Assembly: GCA_027345905.1 (NCBI GenBank)
Contig: DAIETC010000069.1
Location: 1-5,646 of the forward strand
DNA: 5,646 nucleotides
Direction: 5' to 3'
Origin: Kineosporiaceae bacterium
GTDB lineage: Bacteria > Actinomycetota > Actinomycetes > Actinomycetales > Angustibacteraceae
In this document: positions 1 to 5,527 of the stretch, one piece after another
Layout: the number at the start of each line of letters is the position of its first letter
Position numbering within the stretch: the stretch's first letter is position 1
Program-made: the position numbers and the translations under genes
Notes under the pieces: model-generated
What the model saw: only the letters and a program-made list of their open reading frames with translations
The model's database searches: none
Told to the model about the DNA's origin: nothing

Positions 1-2
1 TC

Positions 3-362
3 CACCTGCCACCGGGCTGGCCGGCCCAGGTGCGCCCCCCGAGCTCACCGGACTGGCAGCGCTCGGCCGTGTCGTGGCTGCTCGACCAGTGCCCGTCCGA
101 GTACCGCGCCCACCGGGTGCTGACCGCTCATCCGGTGGCGCTCGCCTGGTTGGCGGCCCAGCACGTCCTGGCCCAGGGGAGGGCGAACACGCAGGCCCGT
201 GCCAGCGCTCGAGCCGAGCTCGGCGACACGCTCGCCGCCCACGAGCTCGAGGCGCTGCTGACCGCGCTCGAGTACGAGCACGCGCGCCTGCTGGCGGTGC
301 ACCGGGAGGTCGGGCTGGTCCGTGACGCTCTGTGCGGGCGCGAGTACATCCCGCGCCTGTAG
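3..362 (+). CDS. Uncharacterised actinobacterial protein, 5' end outside the window
   Basis: The reading frame is open to the left edge, and 119 residues are visible before the TAG stop at 360-362. A GTG at 30-32 could serve as a start. However, the codons before it read HLPPGWPAQ, which continues naturally into VRPPSSPDW, and I recall a similar LPxGWP-x-V-x-PP opening in hypothetical actinobacterial proteins. The true start therefore probably lies a little outside the window. No signal peptide, membrane segment or catalytic motif is visible. After a tryptophan-containing stretch (SAVSWLLDQCP) the protein is mostly alpha-helical, rich in Ala, Leu, Arg and Glu, with a probable amphipathic helix pair over the last 70 residues. 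It is soluble and probably cytoplasmic. It runs in the same direction as dxs, but a long inverted repeat separates them, so it is probably a separate transcript. Its function is unknown and I assign none. Confidence 0.72.
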   Translation, partial: HLPPGWPAQVRPPSSPDWQRSAVSWLLDQCPSEYRAHRVLTAHPVALAWLAAQHVLAQGRANTQARASARAELGDTLAAHELEALLTALEYEHARLLAVHREVGLVRDALCGREYIPRL

Positions 363-372
363 GGGAGCCGGG

Positions 373-466
373 GCCGCCACAACGGCGGGCAGAAGTGAGC
401 GCGCCGCGCAGCGCTCGTGCTCAGCGCGTGGCCCCCGTCGGACTTCTGCCCGCCGTTGTGGTCGGC
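373..466. repeat. Long inverted repeat with a 45-nt loop; possible bidirectional terminator or dispersed repeat
   Basis: The left arm 377-396 (CCACAACGGCGGGCAGAAGT) is the exact reverse complement of 442-461. Four more pairs outside it (GCCG 373-376 with CGGC 463-466) extend the stem to 24 bp with one bulged base, T462. The 45-nt loop (397-441) can form smaller hairpins of its own, such as GAGCGC 397-402 with GCGCTC 411-416. The structure starts 10 bp after the stop of the upstream gene. No T-run follows either arm, so it is not a classical intrinsic terminator, although actinobacterial terminators often lack the T-run. A perfect 20-bp pairing is longer than most terminators need, so a REP-like or miniature inverted-repeat element is an alternative. 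I see no target-site duplication around it. Confidence 0.8.
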
Positions 467-502
467 TTGGCCGGTCGGGAAGCCGCCGGGGCGGGCGGCG
501 CT

Positions 503-508
503 TAGACT
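503..508 (+). promoter_or_regulatory. -10 element for probable leaderless transcription of dxs
   Basis: TAGACT fits the actinobacterial -10 pattern TANNNT. Exactly six bases separate it from the ATG of dxs at 515, which would place the transcription start at or next to the A of the start codon. No Shine-Dalgarno-like sequence lies in the 20 bases upstream of the ATG. Both facts point to a leaderless mRNA, a common arrangement in actinobacteria. I cannot find a convincing -35 element at 17-18 bp spacing. Confidence 0.6.
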
Positions 509-514
509 CGACGG

Positions 515-2440
515 ATGACGCGCGGCTCGCTGCTGGACTCGATTCGCGGTCCGCGTGACCTGCGCCGCCTGACCAAGACCGAGCTGACGCTGCTGGCCGA
601 GCAGATCCGCAGTTTCCTGGTCGGCGCCGTCTCACGGACGGGGGGGCACCTGGGCCCGAACCTGGGCGTCGTCGAGCTGACCCTGGCGATCCACCGGGTG
701 TTCGACTCCCCGCGCGACACGATCATCTTCGACACCGGCCACCAGGCGTACGTGCACAAGCTGCTCACCGGGCGTCAGGACTTCTCCGGCCTGCGCCAAG
801 CCGGCGGGCTCTCGGGGTACCCGAGCCGCGCCGAGAGCGTCCACGACGTCGTGGAGAACTCACATGCCTCGACCGCGATCTCCTGGGGTGACGGCATCGC
901 CAAGGCCTACCGGCTGCGCGGCGAGCACGACCGGCACGTGGTCGTGGTGGTCGGTGACGGCGCCCTCACCGGGGGCATGGCCTGGGAGGCGCTGAACAAC
1001 ATCGCCGCCGACAAGACGCTGCCCCTGGTCGTCGTGGTCAATGACAACGAGCGCTCGTACGGCGCCACGACCGGCGGCCTGGCCGAGCACCTGGCAACCC
1101 TGCGCACCACACAGGGGTACGAGCGGTTCCTCGCCTGGGGCAAGCAGGCGCTGAGCCGCACGCCGGTCGTCGGGGGAGCCGTGTACGACACGCTGCACGG
1201 GTTCAAGAAGGGCCTGAAGGACATCGTCGCGCCGCAGGGGATGTTCGAGGACCTGGGCCTGAAGTACGTCGGCCCGTTCGACGGCCATGACCTGGAGGCC
1301 CTCGAGCACGCGCTTCGGCGCGCGCGCGAGTACGGCGGCCCGGTGCTCGTGCATGCCATCACCCAGAAGGGTCGTGGGTTCGGGCCGGCGCTGAGCGACG
1401 AGGTCGACCGCTTCCATGCGGTGCCGCCCAACATCGACCCCGAGACCGGTGTGCCGCTGGCCGCCTCGGACGCCACGACCTGGACGGCGGTGTTCGCCGA
1501 CGAGATGCTCGCGATCGCCGGCGAGCGGCACGACGTGGTGGCCACGACGGCCGCCATGCTGATCCCGGTCGGGCTGCACCGGTTTGCGGCCGCCTACCCC
1601 GACCGGGTCTTCGACGTCGGCATCGCCGAGCAGCACGCCGCGACCAGTGCCGCGGGGTTGGCGTTCGCCGGGCTGCACCCGGTGGTGGCCGTCTACGCGA
1701 CGTTCCTCGGCCGGGCGTTCGACCAGGTGCTGATGGACTGCGCGCTGCACCGCGCGGGGGTCACGTTCGTCCTGGACCGGGCCGGCGTCACCGGCAGCGA
1801 CGGCCCCAGCCACAACGGTGTCTGGGACATGTCGATGCTGCAGGTCGTACCGGGTCTGCGGCTGGCCGCCCCCCGCGACGGTGCCCAGCTTCGCGCGCTA
1901 CTGCGCGAGGCCCTGGATGTGGACGACGCCCCGACCGTCGTGCGCTACCCCAAGGGAGCCGCCCCACACGACATCGCGGCGATCCGGCGCGAGGGCGGAG
2001 TCGACGTCCTACGAGAAGCCGACCGGCCCGACGTCCTTCTGGTCTCGGTGGGAGCGATGGCCTCGGTCGGCATCGAGGTCGCCGACCGGTTGGCCGCCCA
2101 CGGCATGGCGGCCACGGTGGTGGACCCCCGCTGGGTCATTCCGGTCGACCCCGCACTCGGCGCCCTGGCGGCCCGGCACCGACTGGTCGTCAGCCTCGAG
2201 GACAACTCCCGGGTGGGCGGGGTCGGCTCACGGCTGGCCCAGCACCTACGTGATGCGGGGGTCGCGACCCCCGTGGTCGATCTCGGCGTCCCCCCGCAGT
2301 TCCTTGCGCACGGCGAGCGGGCGACGATCCTGGCCGGACTCGGCCTGGACGCGCAAGGCGTCACCCGCCGTGTGGTCGAAGAGCTCGCGCGCCTGGACGC
2401 CGGCAGCGAGACGGCCCCGGTCGTCGACGACCGCGCCTGA
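515..2440 (+). CDS. dxs: 1-deoxy-D-xylulose-5-phosphate synthase
   Basis: This cytoplasmic, thiamine-diphosphate-dependent enzyme joins pyruvate and glyceraldehyde 3-phosphate to give 1-deoxy-D-xylulose 5-phosphate. That is the entry step of the MEP pathway to isoprenoids, and the product also feeds thiamine and pyridoxal synthesis in many bacteria. At 641 residues it has the normal family length. In order, it shows the N-terminal SRTGGHLGPNLGVVELT segment with His45, the cofactor-binding GDGA (147-150) closing with NDN (176-178), and the central pyrimidine domain. That domain carries the catalytic glutamate Glu372 in GIAEQH, then YATFLGRAFDQ (394-404) and DRAGVTGSDGPSHNG (421-435, with Asp429 and His433). 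Arg477 in VRYPKGA follows, and then the C-terminal transketolase domain. The ATG at 515 puts the start at the family's usual position. It has no Shine-Dalgarno and sits six bases after a -10 element. The gene looks intact. Its neighbours are not other MEP genes, which is usual for dxs. Confidence 0.98.
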   Translation: MTRGSLLDSIRGPRDLRRLTKTELTLLAEQIRSFLVGAVSRTGGHLGPNLGVVELTLAIHRVFDSPRDTIIFDTGHQAYVHKLLTGRQDFSGLRQAGGLSGYPSRAESVHDVVENSHASTAISWGDGIAKAYRLRGEHDRHVVVVVGDGALTGGMAWEALNNIAADKTLPLVVVVNDNERSYGATTGGLAEHLATLRTTQGYERFLAWGKQALSRTPVVGGAVYDTLHGFKKGLKDIVAPQGMFEDLGLKYVGPFDGHDLEALEHALRRAREYGGPVLVHAITQKGRGFGPALSDEVDRFHAVPPNIDPETGVPLAASDATTWTAVFADEMLAIAGERHDVVATTAAMLIPVGLHRFAAAYPDRVFDVGIAEQHAATSAAGLAFAGLHPVVAVYATFLGRAFDQVLMDCALHRAGVTFVLDRAGVTGSDGPSHNGVWDMSMLQVVPGLRLAAPRDGAQLRALLREALDVDDAPTVVRYPKGAAPHDIAAIRREGGVDVLREADRPDVLLVSVGAMASVGIEVADRLAAHGMAATVVDPRWVIPVDPALGALAARHRLVVSLEDNSRVGGVGSRLAQHLRDAGVATPVVDLGVPPQFLAHGERATILAGLGLDAQGVTRRVVEELARLDAGSETAPVVDDRA

Positions 2441-2475
2441 GCGGCACAGGCGGCCCCCTGGAGATCGGCACCGTC

Positions 2476-2547
2476 CGTGCGTGCAGGCATGGGTGCATGC
2501 GAGACGTCGTGATCGCAGCACCATGCCTGCACCCACGCCTGCACCCA
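2476..2547. repeat. Inverted pair of tandem 12-bp units; operator-like or terminator-like dyad
   Basis: On the plus strand, 2524-2547 holds two adjacent 12-bp units, TGCCTGCACCCA and CGCCTGCACCCA, which differ at one base. On the minus strand they read TGGGTGCAGGC(G/A). The segment 2478-2501, read on the plus strand, matches that minus-strand 24-mer at 20 of 24 positions, so the two halves are inverted around a 22-bp spacer. Because the units are 12 bp in phase, the halves can also pair in a shifted register: GTGCAGGCATGG (2481-2492) is the exact complement of 2521-2532, and pairing extends to 2476-2496 with 2518-2537 with one mismatch and one bulge. The block starts 35 bp after dxs stops and ends about 60 bp before the next gene's -10. 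It could terminate dxs, bind a regulator of the PLP gene, or both. There is no T-run. Confidence 0.7.
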
Positions 2548-2608
2548 GCCGGCGCGACCTGCCGGCCCCCGCTTCCGGCCTGCTCCGCGGCTTGGCGCGG
2601 GGATGCAC

Positions 2609-2614
2609 CACGAT
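2609..2614 (+). promoter_or_regulatory. Probable -10 element for leaderless transcription of the PLP-enzyme gene
   Basis: CACGAT matches the actinobacterial -10 pattern NANNNT. It lies exactly six bases before the ATG at 2621, the same geometry as TAGACT upstream of dxs. No Shine-Dalgarno lies before 2621. The hexamer departs from consensus at its first base and I see no clear -35, so this is weaker than the dxs element. It is one reason for preferring the ATG at 2621 over the in-frame ATG at 2603, which would lie upstream of the transcription start. Confidence 0.45.
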
Positions 2615-2620
2615 GGGCTC

Positions 2621-3847
2621 ATGATCGACGACACAGTCACCGCCGCACCGAGCCTGGACGTCGCGCACGTCCGAGCCGCGTTCCCGGCCCTGGCGCTCGG
2701 TGCGGCGCACTTCGACGGCCCGGGCGGATCGCAGGTGCCGCGGGTAGTGGCCGAAGCCGTGGGGGAGGCGATGCTGGCCGGCCTGGCCAACCGCGGAACG
2801 GTCACCGCGGCCGAGCGGCGGGCGGACGACGTCGTGCGGGGTGCGCGCGCGGCGGTCGCCGACCTGTTGGGGGCGCCCGAGCAGGGGGTGGTGTTCGGCC
2901 GGTCGATGACCCAGCTGACCTACGACCTGGCGCGCACCCTGGCCCGCACATGGGGCCCAGGCGACGAGGTGGTCGTGACCCGCCTGGACCACGACGCGAA
3001 CATCCGCCCGTGGGTGCAGGCCGCGCAGGCGGCGGGAGCCAGCGTGCGATGGGCCGACTTCGACCCCAGCAGCGGCGAGCTGAGCGTCGAACAGGTCACG
3101 CAGGCGCTGAGTGAGCGCACCCGCTTGGTGGCGGTCACGGCGGCCTCGAACGTGCTCGGCACCCGCCCGGACGTCGCCGCCATCAGCGCCGCCGCGCACG
3201 CGGTGGGCGCCCTAGTGCACGTCGACGGGGTGCACCTGACCCCGCACGCGCCGGTGGACGTCACCGCCCTCGGGGCCGACTTCTTCGCCTGCTCGCCGTA
3301 CAAGTTCTTCGGGCCGCACCTCGGCTGCCTCGTCGCCGACCCCGCGCTCCTGCAAGGGATCCACCCCGACAAGCTGCTGCCGTCGTCCGACGCGGTGCCC
3401 GAGCGCTTAGAGCTCGGCACCTTGCCCTATGAGCTGCTGGCCGGCACCACGGCCGCCGTCGACTTCATCGCCGATCTGGCGCCGGGCCAAGGCGCTCGGC
3501 GTGAGCGGGTGCTCACGTCGATGGCCGCCGTCGAGCGGCACGAGGAGCTGCTCGTCGAGCGGTTGCGCGACGAGCTCGCGGGTTTGCCGGCGGTGACGCT
3601 GCACGGCGCGCCGCGGCATCGGACGCCGACCCTGCTGTTCTCCGTGGCCGGCCACAGCCCGGCACGGGTGCACGAGCTGTTGGCCGCCCAGGGCGTGAAC
3701 GCACCGGCGGGCAGCTTCTACGCGGTTGAGGCGGCGCGCTGGATGGGACTGGGCGACACCGGCGCGGTTCGTGCGGGCCTGGCGCCGTACACCGATGACG
3801 AGGACGTCGAGCGCTTGGTGGCCGGGGTGCGGAGCCTGGCCCGATGA
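2621..3847 (+). CDS. Cysteine desulfurase-like PLP enzyme (class V aminotransferase fold, VC1184-type group)
   Basis: The 408-residue product has the fold-type I, class V aminotransferase layout. DHDANIRPW (123-131) covers the residues near the cofactor ring, and SNVLGT (176-181) is a conserved family turn. VDGVH (201-205) holds Asp202, which should bind the pyridine nitrogen. The Schiff-base lysine Lys228 lies in CSPYKFFGPHLG, and ELGTLPYE (264-271) follows. This VDxVH...SxYKFFGPHLG pattern is the hallmark I associate with the TIGR01976 (VC1184) group, annotated as cysteine-desulfurase-like but of unknown substrate. Where true SufS enzymes have a loop with the catalytic cysteine, this protein reads NAPAGSFYAVE (360-370) with no cysteine. 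The only nearby cysteines, 224 and 236, sit beside the lysine motif. Sulfur mobilisation is therefore unlikely, and a lyase, aminotransferase or desulfurase-derived activity on another substrate is possible. An ATG at 2603 is in frame but lies upstream of the proposed -10. The stop overlaps the next gene by 4 bp. Confidence 0.9.
   Translation: MIDDTVTAAPSLDVAHVRAAFPALALGAAHFDGPGGSQVPRVVAEAVGEAMLAGLANRGTVTAAERRADDVVRGARAAVADLLGAPEQGVVFGRSMTQLTYDLARTLARTWGPGDEVVVTRLDHDANIRPWVQAAQAAGASVRWADFDPSSGELSVEQVTQALSERTRLVAVTAASNVLGTRPDVAAISAAAHAVGALVHVDGVHLTPHAPVDVTALGADFFACSPYKFFGPHLGCLVADPALLQGIHPDKLLPSSDAVPERLELGTLPYELLAGTTAAVDFIADLAPGQGARRERVLTSMAAVERHEELLVERLRDELAGLPAVTLHGAPRHRTPTLLFSVAGHSPARVHELLAAQGVNAPAGSFYAVEAARWMGLGDTGAVRAGLAPYTDDEDVERLVAGVRSLAR
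3831..3834 (+). promoter_or_regulatory. Ribosome binding site for the SDR gene
   Basis: GGAG lies nine bases before the ATG at 3844, inside the end of the PLP-enzyme gene. It is the only good Shine-Dalgarno near a start in this window, as expected for a downstream gene in an operon rather than a leaderless first gene. It supports the 3844 start. Confidence 0.6.
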
Positions 3848-4605
3848 GCAGCGGGGCTGGGCGTGCGGTGCTGGTCACTGGGGCGTCGCGAGGTATCGGT
3901 GCCGCGATCGCGCAGGCGTTCGCCGCGGCCGGCGACCGGGTGGCGGTGCACCACGCCCGCTCGGAGCGGGCCGGCGAGGCGGTGGCTGCCGGGCTGCCCG
4001 GCGGGGGGCATGTGGTCGTGCAGGCGGACCTGGCCGACGCCGGCCAGGTCCGCGCCTGCGTCGACACGGCCGCCGAGCGGCTCGGGGGCCTGGACGTCCT
4101 GGTCAACAACGCGGGGATCTTCGTGGCGCACCCGCCGCTGACGACGACGTACGAGCAGTGGCAGCAGGTGTGGGCCCAGACCCTGTCGGTGAACCTGGTG
4201 GGTGCCGCGAACGCCACGTTCTGCGCGCTGCCGCACCTGCTCACCCGCGGTGGCGGAGCCGTCGTCAACGTCTCGAGCCGGGGCGCCTTTCGCGGCGAGC
4301 CGGACTGCCCGGCGTACGGCGCCTCGAAGGCGGGGCTGAACGCCCTCGGTCAGTCGCTGGCCGTGGCGCTGGCGCCGCACGGGATCACGGTCGGCACGGT
4401 GGCGCCCGGGTTCGTGCAGACCGACATGGCTCGTGAGGTGCTCGACGGTCCCGGCGGGGACGGCGTACGCGCGCAGTCACCGTTCGGTCGGGTGGCGCGC
4501 CCGGACGAGGTGGCCTCAGCCGTGCTCTGGCTGGCCTCGCCCGGTGCGCGGTTCGCGAGCGGCACCATCATCGACGTGAACGGTGCGTCCTACCTGCGCA
4601 GCTGA
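3844..4605 (+). CDS. Short-chain dehydrogenase/reductase, classical FabG-like
   Basis: The 253-residue product is a classical SDR, a cytoplasmic NAD(P)-dependent oxidoreductase. It shows the nucleotide-binding TGASRGIG (12-19), Asp62 in QADLAD near the adenine, and NNAG (88-91). The catalytic tetrad is Asn117, Ser145, Tyr158 and Lys162 (YGASK), followed by APGFVQTDM (187-195). It ends with IIDVNGASYL, a normal SDR C-terminus, so the protein is complete. The segment after the second strand, HHARSE (36-41), carries basic and small residues that suggest NADPH rather than NADH, but this is weak. The ATG lies in an ATGA overlap with the preceding stop, which implies translational coupling to the PLP enzyme. 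The pair may act on one metabolite, for example reduction of a carbonyl made or consumed by the PLP enzyme; that is inference. The substrate cannot be read from sequence, and a fatty-acid-synthesis role (fabG) is less likely given the neighbours. Confidence 0.93.
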   Translation: MSSGAGRAVLVTGASRGIGAAIAQAFAAAGDRVAVHHARSERAGEAVAAGLPGGGHVVVQADLADAGQVRACVDTAAERLGGLDVLVNNAGIFVAHPPLTTTYEQWQQVWAQTLSVNLVGAANATFCALPHLLTRGGGAVVNVSSRGAFRGEPDCPAYGASKAGLNALGQSLAVALAPHGITVGTVAPGFVQTDMAREVLDGPGGDGVRAQSPFGRVARPDEVASAVLWLASPGARFASGTIIDVNGASYLRS

Positions 4606-5496
4606 GGACGGCGTCAGCTGCGCAGTGGTGGCGGACGACGTCGCCGCCCGCAGCTCGGCCGCGTCCAGCAGGGCGTCGACCCGGGCGGCCTCAGCCTGGT
4701 CGATGCGGATCCAGCGGACGAACAAGATGGCCAGCAGGGGCAGGTCGGCCGTCTCTGCGATGCCCCACAGCATGTCGGCGGCCAGCTGCTGGTCGCGCAA
4801 GGGGGAGGGCAGCCAGGCCGGGGCGGCAGCCAGGCGCACGCCTGCGTCGATCACGTGCGGCTGCAGCCGCAGCGCCAGCCCGGGGACCGCGTCGACCACC
4901 AGTTCGCCGAAGGCGAGCAGGAAGCCAAGCGCCAGGGAGGTGCTGGTGACAACGTCCGTCGCGCCGGCCAGCGGAAGCACACCGAGCAGCCCGACGAGGG
5001 GCAGTGTCACGACCGTCAGTGAGGTCAGCGCCGGTGTGGTGCGCACGATCCCGGCCAACGGCGTCAGCACGGTGACGAACAGCACGAGCACGACGCCTGG
5101 GCCGAGCAGCATGCTGGAGGCGGCTCGGTCGAGCAGCCGTGAGCCGGGCCAGCCCGGTCGCGCCTGGTGCAACAGCTCGACCGGTCGGCCCAGGGCGAGC
5201 AGCAGCGGCACGACGACGAGCAGCAGCGCGCACCGGGTCACGAAGGCCCACCGCAGCAACGGCGACCAGACACCGAGCGGCCCCAGTGCCAGAAGGGCCC
5301 ACGAGCCGAGCCCTGGCCCGAGGAACCCCGCGGTGCGCCAGCGCGACCAGCTACCCCCCGCGCGACGCACCCGGTGCACGAGGGCGAGATAGGCCACGGC
5401 GAGCGTGAGGATGGTGGCCAGCCCCGCCACGTCCAGCTGCCAGGTGGTCAGGGCGGACAGGTAGGAGGGGGCGGGCACCAGAACATGGTGCGCCAT
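4516..5496 (-). CDS. CtaG-family (caa3-type oxidase assembly) membrane protein, divergent
   Basis: The 326-residue product has about seven hydrophobic helices, at roughly residues 22-41, 57-79, 83-103, 130-151, 157-178, 183-204 and 243-263. It belongs in the inner membrane. The third helix with its exit (VVVPLLLALGRPVELL) and the segment DQQLAADMLWGIAETADLPLLAILFVRW (split here at 235-250 and 251-262) match the layout I know for CtaG proteins, linked to copper delivery or assembly of caa3-type cytochrome oxidase. That family normally carries histidines in an HMxQH-type motif at the third helix. Here the aligned stretch is AFVTRCALLL (84-93), and none of the helices contains a histidine. It is either a distant functional variant or not copper-binding. 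The ATG at 5496 was chosen because translation upstream of it is proline- and arginine-rich shadow of the preceding gene. No Shine-Dalgarno is seen, and a hairpin abuts the start. The last 29 residues overlap the SDR gene antisense and look unselected. Confidence 0.78.
   Translation of the reverse strand: MAHHVLVPAPSYLSALTTWQLDVAGLATILTLAVAYLALVHRVRRAGGSWSRWRTAGFLGPGLGSWALLALGPLGVWSPLLRWAFVTRCALLLVVVPLLLALGRPVELLHQARPGWPGSRLLDRAASSMLLGPGVVLVLFVTVLTPLAGIVRTTPALTSLTVVTLPLVGLLGVLPLAGATDVVTSTSLALGFLLAFGELVVDAVPGLALRLQPHVIDAGVRLAAAPAWLPSPLRDQQLAADMLWGIAETADLPLLAILFVRWIRIDQAEAARVDALLDAAELRAATSSATTAQLTPSSAAQVGRTVHVDDGAAREPRTGRGQPEHG
4594..4625. terminator. Palindromic hairpin at the convergent junction, probable terminator
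   Basis: CTGCGCAGCTGA (4594-4605) is the exact reverse complement of TCAGCTGCGCAG (4614-4625), with an 8-nt loop. The left arm ends with the TGA stop of the SDR gene. The arrangement between two convergent genes fits a bidirectional transcription terminator, although neither side is followed by a T-run. On the minus strand the hairpin lies inside the CtaG-family reading frame, about 30 codons before its stop, which is awkward if it terminates that transcript. The mirrored TGA on the minus strand (4616-4614) is one frame away from the CtaG-family frame. Confidence 0.65.
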
Positions 5497-5521
5497 GTCC
5501 CGCGGGCCGAGCCAGCGGGAC
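5497..5521 (-). promoter_or_regulatory. Hairpin abutting the start codon of the CtaG-family gene
   Basis: GTCCCGC (5497-5503) pairs exactly with GCGGGAC (5515-5521). Inside, GGC 5505-5507 pairs with GCC 5511-5513 after one G-A mismatch, leaving a CGA triloop. It fills most of the 31-bp gap between the stop of the upstream minus-strand gene (5528) and the ATG at 5496, where a ribosome binding site would be expected. It could terminate or attenuate transcription from the upstream gene, or restrict initiation at the CtaG-family gene. No T-run follows. Confidence 0.45.
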
Positions 5522-5527
5522 GGCGGT

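Noticed and set aside
30..32. GTG as the start of the first gene
   Set aside because: The frame is open to the window edge, and the nine codons upstream read as natural protein (LPPGWPAQ), so this is probably an internal valine. It cannot be excluded without the upstream sequence.
482..499. GCCGCC/GGCGGC hairpin just upstream of the dxs -10 element
   Set aside because: A 6-bp all-GC stem is common by chance in DNA this rich in G and C. It has no distinctive spacing or conservation evidence.
45..635. 196-codon minus-strand frame over the first gene, the inverted repeat and the dxs start
   Set aside because: It lies antisense to two better-supported genes, has low-complexity Arg/Ala/Pro-rich composition and crosses the inverted repeat. 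It is typical of high-GC shadow frames.
860..1813. 317-codon minus-strand frame inside dxs
   Set aside because: It is fully antisense to dxs, shows no recognisable motif and is rich in Arg, Gly and His. Long open antisense frames are expected when third positions are nearly always G or C.
2246..3199. 317-codon minus-strand frame spanning the dxs end, the repeat block and the PLP-enzyme gene
   Set aside because: Its composition changes with the underlying genes, and its VGAG- and ACTH-type repeats simply translate the 12-bp DNA repeats. It shows no family resemblance.
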